Source: Dasyornis broadbenti
Taxonomy: Eukaryota > Chordata > Aves > Passeriformes > Dasyornithidae
Assembly (NCBI GenBank): GCA_013397935.1
Contig: VZRN01004719.1
Span: forward strand, 1,472,487 to 1,536,486
Reading direction: 5' to 3'
Length of the DNA: 64,000 nt
Shown: piece after piece, positions 25,460 to 37,771 of the stretch
Layout: each line of letters opens with the position of its first letter
Position numbering within the stretch: position 1 is the first letter of the stretch
Program-made: the position numbers and the translations under genes
Notes under the pieces: model-generated
What the model was told of the DNA's origin: nothing
The model's database searches: none
The model's input: only the letters and a program-made list of their open reading frames with translations

Positions 25460-28445
25460 GTATGTTACTGATCTAATGGGCAGATTGTTTCTACCTGTCC
25501 TTTGTTCTACTGCAGTGTTGTTATGTTCACCTGCTTCCCTTTACAATCCAAAAATCCAATTTCTCTGTGAGCCTGAAGGCCACAACTGCTAAGCAAGATG
25601 GAAGCAAAGACTTTGCAACAGCTGAGTATTGCACTACTGTCTTCTTGTGTGGCACTATTGTTGCTTCTTCTAGGAGTTGTAGGACCACCTAGCAGCACCG
25701 TCAGGAAAATCCTGAGCTCTTGTGTATGCTTAGAACAAACGTTCATGAAGAGTGGTGTATCCAAATCAAAAAGAGTAGACAGACATTAAATTTAGAGCCT
25801 CAATAAACAGTTCTAAGGTGATTTGTGAAATACCGTGAAGACTAAAGCAAAAGCATCTTAAATTACACTGTGTGAATCCCAGAACACTGGAAATCTGGGA
25901 ATAATTATCATATGATCCAGTCTTTGTTTCTTGTTTGTTCCAAGTCTGTCAGAGCTATAATGTTTTTCCTTTTTAATTTTAAAATATTGGTATTAAGCTT
26001 TATATGTGAAAAGAAAGTTATAAAGCATACTGTACATAGTATGCTTTGGTTGTCCTTTTAAATGCCCAGGCTAGGCAAGCTTTTATCCTGTGATTTAGGA
26101 GATACTGGAGTGTTTAGCATCAGCTTGAATACTTCCTTTCGTTTAGTTCATCTGTTTAAAATTTGTGATGCTTCTGACCTTTGGCTGTAAAGCGGTGAAT
26201 GAAAATATAATCTTTTCAGAAATTGGTTCTCTACAAATGATCAGCGTAAATATCAAGTGGAAAGATCTCTTTTGAGTTGTAAAATAAGTCAGATTTTTGC
26301 AAGATTTTATTTTATTACTCTTGTACTCTCATTTAAAACAAGTAGTAATTTTGATACAGAGTTAAAATATTGAACCTTCCTTTTTGTTTTTCACTTACCT
26401 TAGTAAATTTGAATAAATTCTTCATCTGTTCAGGGATTCTTACTTCGAATTGTGTACATTCTTCTAGGCCTCACTCCTGATTCCATTTTTGGTATTTCAG
26501 CAGGCAGACATTGAAATGATCCATGTCTGCTACTAAGGGAACAGCCTCTTTCTGTGTGGGGGACATGGATGAGAGAGCTTTGCAGGTGCAGAGTAGTACC
26601 ATATAGGTTCTGCAGAGGTATACGAGTGTGCCAGCAGCAGGGGGAGAAGAATGGAGGGGGAATATGAGCCAACAATGTGAGGCTTGACTGTACTCCTGTA
26701 GTATGTGCAATTCTGGGGAGAAGTGAAGTGAAAGAAGTAGGATCAGAATATCTTCTCCTCCTACCTGGAAAAGTAAGGGGCAGGAGGCAGAGCTTAAAAA
26801 GGAGGGAGATTGCAGGCTGGAAGCATGTGTGTTTATGTAAAACCAAATTTCATGTTTGTTTTCTCATGCTAATTTAGTTTCTGGATAGTAAAAATGACCC
26901 ATGAACTTGGCTATTAAAGGGATTAAAATAAATAAATGAATACATGGCCACTGTCCCCCTGCAACCCTGGAGTGCAGATATGAAATCTCTATGCAAGGTT
27001 TCTAATGCTTTGTTTACTTCGGGAAGTCAGTGTTGTGGAAATTTTAACTTGTGCTTCTTTCTCTATGGTTAGACAAAGTTACATTAAGCTTTTCTTAAAC
27101 GTTCTAGGATAAGTCAGTCATGCCATGTAGTGTGTACTCTGCTCTGTAAAACTCTGCTGTGGGTCATGTTGATTTGGTTCAGGTTTCAGACAGAAAACTT
27201 GATGTGACTACTGACACATTACTCTAAATGTGTTAGGGGAGGAGTTAAAAGCATAATTAAGAGAAGCTTAAGAATAAGAATACTTCAGCAGCATGTGGGC
27301 ATTTTTGTATCTTAGCTTCTTATGTTCTGTACTGGGTATTTTGGGGAGGCAGGTGGTGGGGGCAGTATGTCTGTATTAAATGGCAGCCTGGGGAAACTAC
27401 TCCTTCAGCAGGACAGTTGGAAAGTTTACCTTCACATCAGACAATGAGGATTTTAGTGCATATTGTGATAGAAGTGATAGATTTTTAAATCTTTTTCTAT
27501 TTATTTTTTCTTCTCCTTCAGCATGTTGTAGAATTACAAAAATCCCTGCTTGTGATTGATGTGGTTGAGAAGGTTCAGCAGTCAGACATTGAAACCAAGT
27601 GAATTTTAGGCTGCTTTCTAATCTTTCAACAGGAAGTGTTTGATTGACTTGGTCACCCAGAAAGAAAAACAATAGGGAAGTGATAGGGGTTAATCAAGCC
27701 AGTGGCTTTATTAGCTCACTTGGTAGAGATCTGTCAATAGAGTGTACAGTGCAGGTCGTGTCACTTGGATAGCTCATAAACAGACATGGGTCTGTAAATG
27801 AGGTCTAGGGCCTTTTAATTGTCGTCACTCCTACACAAAGGTTGCAAAGAGCAAGACTGAGGATCTTTCTTTTCCTGTACCAAAATCTGTGTGCCATAAC
27901 AATGCTGAATGCCTTTCTACACCTCCTGGGAAACAGATACTTGCTTTGGTCATGGCTTGCTCGTAAAATAAAACCAGTTGAACTTCAGCGTATATTCATC
28001 AGGGTCCTTGACATGCAAATGCAGAACAATTTCAAGTGCAACAGCGCTTTAAAAGCTGGAGAATGGTTGCTTAGGGAGATGTTGATGTGGGCAAGATCAT
28101 ATTCTCACCAAAATGTTAGGGCAAGAGCAAGGAAGCCAGAGTGCAGCCTACAGAGTGCAGTAAATGAGACATAACAGTTGTTGCAGCAGAAATGCAAAGA
28201 GGCCTAGAAATTCCATTTAAGACTGGATCTGCTTGAAAAATATGTGGTGGTAGGCTGAAAAAACTGCAGAACGTACTGTCCAGCACATGGACATCCATTA
28301 AGATGTGGAAGAAGTCTGCAGGAATGCCATTAGCGTGTCAGAGTCCTTGGCTCTATTAGGCAGAAGTCCTATATCCATGTTGCTCAGAGAACTCCTGTAT
28401 TTTTCTGGAGGTCAGGGCAGTGGTGGCCACATTGGTGGGAGATGT

Positions 28446-28632
28446 GCTGTGGTCAAGGTCCTGAAATTCTGGATTGACAGAGAGATGAAGAGATTGGTGA
28501 AGAGATTGCTGTGGTCAAGAGATTGCTGTGGTCAAGGTCCTGAAATTCTGGATTGACAGAGAGATGAAGAGATTGGTGAAGAGATTGCTGTGGTCAAGGT
28601 CCTGAAATTCTGGATTGACAGAGAAGATGAGA
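28446..28632 (+). repeat. 62-bp tandem repeat (minisatellite) with a nested 17-bp duplication
   Basis: A unit beginning GCTGTGGTCAAGGTCCTGAA and ending GGTGAAGAGATT starts at 28446, 28525 and 28587. Between the first and second units, at 28508, a 17-bp piece (GCTGTGGTCAAGAGATT) is inserted. The third unit is partial and diverges after GATTGACAGAG. The copies are almost identical, pointing to recent slippage or unequal exchange. The unit keeps open frames on both strands, but I see no reason to call it coding. Confidence 0.9.
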
Positions 28633-29974
28633 TGGGGTGTTTGTGGAAAACCCAAACTACACAAGGTGAGGAAGGAGCGACTGCTGGAGACAAGTGGGCA
28701 GCGACTATTGAAATAGAGAAGGCTGAAAGCTTGTGTCTTCTGGCAACAAAATATCACAGATCTGCTCCATCTGCAGTTCTACAATTTCAGAATACATATA
28801 GTATCCTGAGCATTGATAAGGGAACAACACGACCCATCAGAGTCAGCTGAATTTAATATTCACACAAAAGGGGGAAAATGAATGATAGTGTTGACCAGCA
28901 CTGTCTCACACTGTGGTGGCAGAAAGGTTCTTTTAAGGATCCTTAGTCAAATGAGAGCTTGCCATGGATTTGTAGTTATATGCAGAGCTTTATTATTATA
29001 GAAAGATTTTTTCATTACATATAATTTCTAGCAATTAGGATAGATTTCCTGTTACCTAAAATCGCAGTTACCTATACTTTTCCATTACCTGAACGCTCTG
29101 CAGATCAGGTCAAATCCTTAATAATCAGCATGCAATATAATAATTGTAATCTGGACTCTGACATTAGAAAGAACTTGAGTCACTCAATCCTCAGAAGAAA
29201 AATAATGACAGAGTGGATGTCATGATTCTGTAACAGTGAGCACGATAATCTAGCAGTGAGGTTCCCCCCACTTTGTTTCCTCTTCTATTTAGGTGTTAGT
29301 ATCCCCTGTATCACACCAGGAAGGACAAAAGTCGTAGCAGTTTGTCTGCTGTTGGATCTACTTCAAAAACCTTTTGGATAAGCTGATATAGCTGTGCCTC
29401 TCAGTTTGGGGGTTTGGTCTTTAAGTTAGTGGATGCTGAAGGGGCTTCCAGGCAATAAGTATGCAAGAATTTTGGCTGCAGGTGACAGTAGGCTGCAGTT
29501 GATAACAACTGCATAATAATGTTGTCCTGCTTTGAGCTAAAGGTGCTGCTGCCAGCGTACATCAGGCCTTAGCATGAGCTGTGTGTTAGTGAAAATCTGT
29601 AAAGGACGTGAGTGAACAGTCACAAGAGATTTTTGCAATCCCGAACATCTCATGTGCTATTACATTTCCCCATTCCGTAATGAGTGACACCATACCCTGG
29701 CAACAGTGCTGTACCAGGAGTCAGGAGCAATGGGTACCAGTCACAGAGAGTTACTGAAGATTCCTCTTGTGGATGATCAAGGCGTGCGTTTTCTGATCTA
29801 ACCTGATGTCTCAGGAGTTTTATTGCTTGGTAGGTGCCAGGATCTGGGATTGTTGCAGATGCATGGCCTAGATTTGCCCAGCTTCCTAACATGGACGTCT
29901 TCCTCCTCTTCCTTGTGCGTACCAGGAGTACTGCTCTGGAGGTAACATGGAGCATATAGAGACTAAAGAGGTCT

Positions 29975-30600
29975 AAGGGTGAGCCTGATGGGCTTGGACC
30001 TCATACCTTGCCTTCCCAGTCCAGGGAGGAGGAAAGATTGGGTAGAAGTGGACTGTATGGCTTCTGTTAAAGATGGGGCTTTGGCTCCTATGGCCAGAAA
30101 AATGAGGGCTACTGAGCAGGGGTGGAATAAATCTAACAAGGTGGAACAAGGGTATCTTTGCAAACTAGGCTTACCAATCTGCTGAGGAGACTATTAGACT
30201 GGGTGGGGAACGTTACCATAACTGGAAGATGAAAGATGGTAAAGGGAAGAGCAGATATATCTAGGTGACAAGCCTGCAAGGGAGGCTGTTGCCCTTCTGT
30301 AAATGCAGCAGGACATGGGGCTCATCTCAAATGCCTGCACTCGAAAGCATATAGCATGGGGAAAGCAGGGCAAATTAGTTGCAGAAATGTGATTCACTGG
30401 GATTGTGCAGGTATGTTAACACAGCTCTCCTGACTGGAGTGCTGCACTGGATGAATAGAGGCTCTTCAGGAAATACAGGAAAAAAATGAGGAAGAGGAAT
30501 TGTAGTCTACGTAAAGGCTTACCTTGACAGCATCTAGCTTTGGAACAAGTTGCATTAAAGACTGGTTATAACATTACATTGAAGAAGGATTCAGCAACAC
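29975..30600 (+). mobile_element. CR1 LINE fragment (5' ORF2 / endonuclease region)
   Basis: The sequence follows the 5' part of CR1 ORF2 in sense orientation. Matching stretches include CAAACTAGGCTTACCAATCT near 30160, AATGCAGCAGGACATGGGG at about 30302, CTCATCTCAAATGCCTGCA after it, and TGACTGGAGTGCTGCACTGG near 30431. It is frame-shifted throughout, so the endonuclease is dead. There is no continuation into the reverse transcriptase before the duplication at 31106. The limits are approximate. Confidence 0.75.
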
Positions 30601-31105
30601 CCACACTTAAAAAAAGAAGTAACTCTAATATATTCCTCTTTCTGTTTTGTCTTCACCACCAATAAGAATGTAAAACTCCTCCTCAGAGAAGTGTTGGCAC
30701 ACTGTTTTTAACTTTGTGGAAGGTCATATTAATCAGACTACTAGATCCTATGAGTTATAGTGACTTGGACTGTTGAAATGCTGGAGAGCTGGAGTTGAGG
30801 GACGAATCTTAGGAAAGGAAAGGCTCCCTTGTAAATGCCAGATTGGCAACACCTGATCTGCCCATAAGATTGCGCACTGCGTGGTCTTATCTTGGTGGAG
30901 CTAGAGTTGGATCAGGCAGATTTGACTGATTAATTTGAACTTGTTGCTGGAAGTGATGTCATATATCAGGCACCTTCTTCATGTCTTTTGCCTTAGCTCT
31001 GGCTGGACCCCTATTTGTTGAGAAGGTTTAGGTGCTGTATACAGCGTTTAGACATGCAGGGTTACATCACCTGAGTGATTTTACTGGCCATCACTCCATT
31101 GAAAG

Positions 31106-32436
31106 TCCTCATGAAGATTAGTTAAAGTGGTGTTAGTTTCTGGCATAATTGAAGTGGAGTTGCTTACCATTTTCTTTTGTGTGGCTGTGTCTGTGCACAT
31201 GCTAAATGGAAGGAACATGAATGAAATCCAGATTTTATTGGACGCTTGATCTCTGTTTCTGACTTTCTGCAGAGTTTTAATGTATGTGCATGTATTCCCA
31301 TGAATGTATAAACAAAGTAAATATAATTTTGTAAGGAGTTCTGGTACAATCCCCCACCAAAAATGGATAAACTTTCCCTTTGAAATTTTTTTCCATGTTA
31401 CAGTCATTTTTCTGTTCTCATTTTTACAGTGGTTGTGGATATTAGCAGCAGATCAATAATTTTGAGAACCTTGCTGAGACTGTGAATGTTGGTGCTGATT
31501 GTGCAGGCTCCCAGCACATTTCAATGACATAAAGAAATCTCCATGGCGACTTTTTCTAGGAAGATGTGCTGTTAACTACAGAAGTTTTATGGTTGAAGGA
31601 GCAAATGCAGGAAACCATTCAGTTTCAGTGAGGAAAGCTGACTGCAGCTGACAGTGTAGCCAGGAGTACTGTGGCTAAGATGTTGTACCCTTGTGGTGAG
31701 GAATAACGAGAGCAGCTCACCTGTCGCCATCCTTTTTGGCAGTGCAGGCACTCCCAGCACTGGTTAGTGAGAAGAGTCAGTCCGTCAGGCAGGAAGGGAG
31801 TGTTTCTGTATTCTCTGGACATTTGTAATTCAGGAAAGAGAAACAACCAGAAAAACGGTACTGCACGGTTTTGCATCATTAAGTTTCTGTCTAAGCTGTG
31901 GAACAGCTTTAAATCAAACCCAAATCTTTTGTCAGCGATGGCAAGCAGTGGAAAATATCTTCAGGCAAAGTTGTTTCGGTGGAGCCAAGAGTTCATTGTG
32001 AAAGCGAGGGCACTCGGTGTCTGTTTTGAATGTGTGATATTGCTGAAGTCCAGTAGGTTTTCTTGATGCTTTTCCTTCGCGGGAGTTGGTTCTGGAGATG
32101 CTTTTGGGAATGGTGCCATGCTGAGTGCAGAGCTGCCTGGCACAGGGCTCCCGTGAGCTTGGCAAGGGCTGTGCTGCTGCAGAAATGAGCCCCGTGCAAC
32201 TGCTCATTGCATTTGCCAGGTGCAGAGCTTTTGTGGCATTTGCTTGGGTTTTGGACTGTGAGCTTCATGGAGGGGATGGTAATGTGTGCTGACAGCAAAT
32301 GAGGAGCACTACCTTGGCAGCACTGAATTGTCTTTCTTCGTCTTTGCCTCAACTTTGTTGAGGAAGGTATGGTTCTGAAAGTGTGGGAAATCTTTCAGTC
32401 TCACAGTATTACTTTATTTTCCTGATTGTGGCACTA
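31106..32436 (+). repeat. Copy B of the 1331-bp near-identical direct duplication
   Basis: Gap-free partner of 6043-7373, same orientation and about 99% identical. The first ~56 bases hold about five of the mismatches; the remaining ~1275 bases hold about eight. It lies inside TPPP intron 3, whereas copy A lies upstream of exon 3, so the two direct copies bracket that exon. No transposon hallmarks were recognised. Confidence 0.9.
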
Positions 32437-32994
32437 TCTTCATATGATGCTTCTAGCCTTTTGACACAAGAATTGTTTTTACAGGATCTTTTGAGTCCAT
32501 AAAATTCATGCAGCTTTCCTGCTGCAAACAAGCTACGCCAGTGCAGCAGCAGAGGTTTCAGTGGATGTATTTTCCTTCAGCAAACTGCTATATACTTTTG
32601 TACTACTGTAGACAAAATACATGTTCTTGATTTCTGTGCTTTCATTTCCTTTTTATTGTTGTTCATTTCAGTTTCCTAAGGACTGATAATACATTTCTGA
32701 AACCAATTCAAATTTGTGAAACTCATTAAATGGATTGTGTTGGTTTCTTTGTAAGCTGCTCCTTTATTCATTAGTTGTCTTGAGGTAGAAGGCATAATCT
32801 GCTGAAGTTTGCAGAATTATATTTCTCAAGAAAGGGCAAGGGAGGAGTGTGCTTTTGTTAAGGTTTTCAGGGTTTAAAGACTACAGCTTTCACTTCCCCT
32901 CTTTGGTATGAGGGCTGTTTCAGATAGACAGAAGTTGGAATATTGGTAATATGTAATTTGGATGAGATGTTGGATATTTTTGTTTTGTTTTGTT

Positions 32995-33188
32995 TACTTA
33001 CCTGCAGTGTGGTCAAACACTGGAATAAGTTCCCCATAGAGGCTTTGGAACTTTGGAGGTGTTCAGGACTTGACTGGAGAAGTTTCTGAGTAAGCCTTTT
33101 GGAGCCTTGCTGTGAGCAGGGCTTCATGCTAGACAAAGACTCATATTCAAAGGTTCTTTCCAACCTAAATTGTTCTGTGACTCTGTAA
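32995..33188 (+). mobile_element. CR1 LINE 3' end fragment
   Basis: The stretch GTGGTCAAACACTGGAATAAG near 33008 is the CR1 3' UTR element usually read as GTGAAACACTGGAACAGGTT. Downstream TTCTTTCCAACCTAAATTGTTCTGTGA leads into the CR1 terminal TTCTGTGACTCTGT repeat at about 33170-33187. Only the last ~190 bases of the element are present, the usual outcome of 5' truncation. Confidence 0.85.
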
Positions 33189-33202
33189 CTTTAAGTTTTG
33201 AT

Positions 33203-33500
33203 ATTCCCCAGGGACAGAGAATCCCGCACTCTTTCCAGGCTTGACCAACCACAGTGGTGACAATTATTTTCTCCTGTGTCTAGTTGGAATTTCATATCTT
33301 CCAAATCATGCCCAGTATTGTTTACTTCTGAACTGTCTGTATTTGTAATATAACCACTCTGTTGAGGACAGGAATAAGATTTGTCTCCCCCTTTTTTTAT
33401 TCTGAGTCCTAATAAACACATTCCTGACCTCTTTTCCATATATGTCACATGCTCCAAGCTCTTTGCTGTCTTAACAGGACTTTTCTGTAGACACTGACAC
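33203..33500 (-). mobile_element. Older CR1-like fragment, reverse orientation
   Basis: The + strand reads CCCCAGGGACAGAGAATCC and later TGTGTCTAGTTGGAATTTC, which follow the reverse complement of a CR1 3' region. It sits directly against the + strand CR1 end at 33188, so the two 3' ends face each other. A 127-codon open frame on the - strand (33191-33574) overlaps it and is probably a chance frame in this old copy. The right-hand limit is uncertain. Confidence 0.55.
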
Positions 33501-34289
33501 AAAGCAAGGAAAAATACTGAATTGCTAACAAAAAATGCATGAAACAAATCAATAAACTCAGTTTGGAACACCAAATGATTATGTTTGATTCTGTTGTGCG
33601 AAGTAAAACTTTCTTCCTAGGAGCAAGTTTTTTTAAAAATAAAAAATAAAATATTAAAGTTTCTGTGCACTTCGTGTGATTTGCAAACTTCGTGGTTAAC
33701 TGTATGTGCAAATAAGAGAGAGAAAATGAAGGCTTCTGTGGTCTTACAGAAAGAAAAGGGAGGGAGGAGTTTGGCTCCAAGGAATTTATTGCCTTTAGAA
33801 TAATGTAACTAGAGAGATTATATAACTTACTCTAGATAGTAAGCAGTTGAAGCAGAATTGCTATATGACAAGACAGAATCATTTGTGTGTGATTCATTGT
33901 GAAAAAGAAGGGAGAGTAGTAACTTGCTAACGTGGAAACTGTCCTCATCCAGCCCTTTGTGCTCTTCACTATATTTCTTCCTACATTTTTCTTCACTTAT
34001 GAAGGGTGGTCAGCTCTCTCCCACTCCGTTTTCTTATTTGCCTCTCTGCAATTAATAATGAGAAGATGAGCTGTAGAGAAGAATGAACTCACGGCCACCC
34101 TTTCAATTATTTTTGCCTTTTGCTTAACTTTCAGTTTAGTCTCCACAGTTGGTTTTGTTGTTCAGAAACTAAAAACATTTTGATAAAAACAATTGGTTAC
34201 ACATTCAGTTCACTGAAAGTAAGTCATCAGCTCATAGAGGAATCTTTATCCATAAACTTTTCACCTTAGGACACTGAAAGTAATGGTAC

Positions 34290-35343
34290 AGCTAATCCTA
34301 GAAATCATGTCCAGGCACATGAAGTACTAGAAAGTCATCAGGAGTAATCAGCATGGCTGATCACCAAGGGAGAGTTATGCTTGACCAACCTGTAAACTTC
34401 TGCAATTAAATGATTGCCCCAGTAGATGGGGGAGGAAGAAGGTAGTATAGTGTCTGCCTGGGCTTCAGTAAGGCCTTTGATGTGGTCTGTCATAAGAGTC
34501 TCACAGCCCCTCAAGCTGTGGCTGTAAGGGCTGCGTGGGCAGACAAGTGAGGTGGATTGAAAACTGTCTGAATGGTTGGGCCCTGAGGGTGGTGATGAAT
34601 GGTGCAAAGTCTGGTTGGAGGCTGGAAAATAGTGGTGTACCCCAGCCGTCCCTACTGAGTCCAGTCCTATTTATCCCATCTTCATTAATCGTCTTCATGA
34701 GAGGCTGTGGTTTACTTTCAGCAAATTTGCTGATGACACAGAGGTGGGAGGAGTGGCTGATAGGTCATCCAGATGGGATGGTTGCCATCCAGGGGGAGCT
34801 GACCGGCTGGAGAAATGGGCTGACAGGAATCTCAGTAAGCGGTGTGAAGTCCAGCAAATGGCGAGGAAGAGCCCCACACACCAGTACATGCAGGGGGCCA
34901 CCGAGTGGAAAGGAGATTGGTCAAAATGGACTTGGGAGTGCTGGTGGACACCAAGTTGAAATTGAGCCAGAGAGCTGTTCTTGCTGTATGGAAGGCTGCT
35001 GGTATCCTTGCTGCATTAGAAGTATTGCCAAGCAAACAGGGTGTCCTGTCCCCTCTTCTCAGCACTGGTGAGGTCTGATCTGGAGTGCTGCATTCAGCTC
35101 TAAGCTCCCCAGGAGCAGACTGATATGGAGCTACTAGGGAGAGTCCAGCAAAGGACCATAAAGATGATGGAGGGACTGGAACATCTCTCCTATGAGGAAA
35201 GGCTGAGGGCGCTGGGACTTTCTCTCGAGAAGAGAAAGCTCAAGGGTATATAAATACCTGAAGGGAGGGTGCAAAGATGATAATGGAGCAAGGCTTTTTT
35301 CAGTGATGCTCAGTCACAGGACTTCTCTGTGATTCTGTGATAC
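34290..35343 (+). mobile_element. CR1 LINE, reverse transcriptase to 3' end
   Basis: A long sense CR1 copy. It starts near AATCAGCATGGCTGATCACC, has the GCTTCAGTAAGGCCTTTGATGT motif region (SKAFDV) at 34464 and, at 34725-34740, TTTGCTGATGACACAGAGG. That encodes the FADD box of the reverse transcriptase catalytic site. Later parts match the CR1 C-terminus and 3' UTR, and the copy ends with TTCTCTGTGATTCTGTGATA. About 300 bases of the 3' UTR are missing before the tail. Frameshifts break ORF2, and the 178-codon open frame at 34535-35071 is mostly out of the true frame. Confidence 0.93.
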
Positions 35344-37444
35344 ATAGTACCACTAGCTGCTTCTGGTTGAGAAGCTCAAGACATATATGAAGTTGTTGTA
35401 TATTCTACTCTGTATTTACAAAGGCTTTTTTGAATGAAAGCATCTTAGCACAACCTTAAGGTTCACACAACCTTAAAGGAGTACTTTATTTTTAATGTAT
35501 ATACATTCATCATAAGAATGATGGAAAAGAAGAAGAAAACGGAGATATGAGATATTCTGCATAGCTTTGTAGTGGCATCTCATCTCTGATCTTTTATATA
35601 GATGTATCAGTTCAGACAGTGAGAGCATAATGTACAAGGAATTAACATTGCTTGAATTTGTATTGTTGGAAATCAAATGAGCCTCCCATTTCATAGAAAT
35701 TTTGCCAACAGCAAATCAACAGGATTTCAATTGTAGTATTCTGTCACTTGTGGGACGGGGCGCACCAGTGACTGTACATGCAACTTAGGAAAAGGCTGCA
35801 GTTCTTACTCCGTAAAAAACAATTTGGAGAAAAAAGTTTGCCTTGCAGCTACTGCCTTAATGTTAATTTCACATATTGTGACTCCTGTGATGCAGGAAGC
35901 CTTCTGATCCATCCTAGGCTGAAAGACCACAGGATGTGGAATCACTGTTGTTCTTGCTCTGGATTTGTACTGTTCCTTGTGCTGAGGTTTTAGGTTTTGT
36001 TTAACTGTTTTTCAGGACAAAAAGATCATATTTTTTTAATCTGCTAAACTGTTGCCCATCCTCAGTTTTCTTTGTTGGTTTGAAATGTGTTGCTGTTTTC
36101 CCTACAGACTAATAGGAAAAGGAAAGGCTTATGTGGCACACTGCAAGCTTGTTGCTATCATCTTGCTGTAAAGATGCACCTTGATTTTCTGATAAGTCAT
36201 CTGTGTTGTGGTCTTATCAGAATGCAAGTGTCTTGATATAAACACTACATTTCTCAAGTTTACTACTGGGAATAGTTTTCTGGGAACATCATTATTGACA
36301 TGAGCCATTCCATTAATCCTTGTTTTACTGTTTCTTCTTCTGTGTTAATATGGGTGCATTTCCTTTCGTACTGCACTTGCTCAAGTTTTAGTATGTATGT
36401 TACCAAATATGTTACTGTACAAAAATTCTTATATTTTTTATTGTAGTCTGTTTATTTAGGAAAATTTCATACATTTCATGCTGTGCCTTTGAAATAAGGG
36501 AGCAGAAGCTACAGTCTTTCTTTTTCAAATAGTGATTAAGTTTACCATTACAGGTTCTCAAAATAGCAGTCTGTCCTGAGAACTAATTTGGTAAAGGAGA
36601 AGGCACTCAACTAGAGTTTCTGAGACTTCTCTCTGGATGTGACAGTACAGTGTATGCACATCTAGATAAAACTGATTTTCTGTAGAGTATGTGTTAAATT
36701 TAATTAACTTCATATTGAATATTGCCCTTGCCTTGCATTTGGAGTTTTCCTGGTGCTACCAAGTCAATGTGAACAAGAAAACTGTATATATTAAGGGCAA
36801 TACTTCTTCCTAAGCATAGTCTTGATAGCTGTTTTTTCAATATAGAAAAATAACCACTTCTGCAAATAGTACTTTAAAACTGCAAGGCAGAAGTCCCTAA
36901 AGGTCATTTAGCTATGCTCTTCTGAGAAAAGAATGCTCCAGTGGTCATTTTCTTTCAGATAGGGACAGGTGGTGCACATAAAAAGGATGCCCAGGTTTTA
37001 ACAGTCTTTGTTAGTTTTAGCTCAAAAATCTCATGCGTTTTTTCTTCCCCTGATCTTAAAATATAAATTTAAGGATCAAAGAGGCTGCTCCCAGTCCAAG
37101 CACACAGGTTAGCGTGCTTCTGTATTGTTACTTGAAATACTTTTTTTTTTTCGGTTTGTACAGTCAGATTTTCTTTGTTTTGATGACAGCAAAACTGATT
37201 TTTGAGGAGCCTGACATGACTCAGTGGAAGAAAAGTCTTTGCTCAATTCCATTTCATAGACTGCTAATTTGCTAACATTAGAAGTAACATTCAGACCTTC
37301 CAGTTTGTTACTTCTCTCATGAATCCTAGAATCTAGAATAAAAGTGTCTTTTGAAGCAATTCTATCTGTATTGGAATACTTTTTCTATATTGGTGGTGCC
37401 AGGCTTTTATGCTTTGATGTTGACAATAATGGATTTTGAACATG

Positions 37445-37493
37445 GTTCTAAGCACCAAAGATACGACTTTTTTGTATCTTTGGTGCTTAGAAC
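37445..37493. repeat. Perfect 20-bp inverted repeat with a 9-base loop
   Basis: The arm at 37445-37464 is the exact reverse complement of 37474-37493. The loop is the nine bases GACTTTTTT. A G-T pair could extend the stem by one. The stem begins GTTCTAAGCACC and sits in TPPP intron 3, 278 bases upstream of the last exon. In the pre-mRNA it would fold into a strong hairpin. No larger transposon is visible around it. Confidence 0.95.
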
Positions 37494-37771
37494 TTGATTA
37501 TTAATCAAAAGTATCTCATACTGAAAGTCTCTTCCAAAAGGTTTTGACACAATTTGTAGTATTTTCTTTTCTGCTATATTATTATTGTCATTGTATGTGA
37601 TGGCAAGAAACAAACATCTTTTGTATCCTATTGTTGGAAATGAGTAGGTATTTGCATAGCCTTTGTCATTAGGAAAGATTTAAATCTTGGTAGCATGTAA
37701 AAGTATCTGTATTAAGAATAACTGATTTCTGATGTGTCTTTTTGTTTTGTTTCTTTTCTTTCTTTCAATAG

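Larger units (their letters stand above)
25460..37771 (+). other. TPPP intron 3
   Basis: A 12.3-kb intron between two exons that join in frame: the donor is GTATGT at 25460 and the acceptor is TTTCTTTCAATAG ending at 37771. It contains a minisatellite, CR1 fragments, one copy of the 1.33-kb duplication and a perfect hairpin, each listed separately. The remaining parts (25460-28445, 28650-29970, 30610-31105, 32437-32990, 33510-34290 and 35345-37440) show no recognisable gene or repeat. Confidence 0.9.

Noticed and set aside
26430..26846. 138-codon - strand open frame
   Set aside because: No recognisable domain or splice context, and the + strand is also open. Treated as chance.
27705..27775. 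Possible tRNA-like segment (TTAGCTCACTTGGTAGAG)
   Set aside because: The A-box-like start is present, but there is no clear B box, cloverleaf or SINE tail. Too weak to list.
33191..33574. 127-codon - strand open frame
   Set aside because: Half of it overlaps an old CR1-like fragment; the rest has no similarity that I recognise.
34535..35071. 178-codon + strand open frame
   Set aside because: It lies within a CR1 copy and is largely out of the true ORF2 frame; the catalytic FADD is in another frame.
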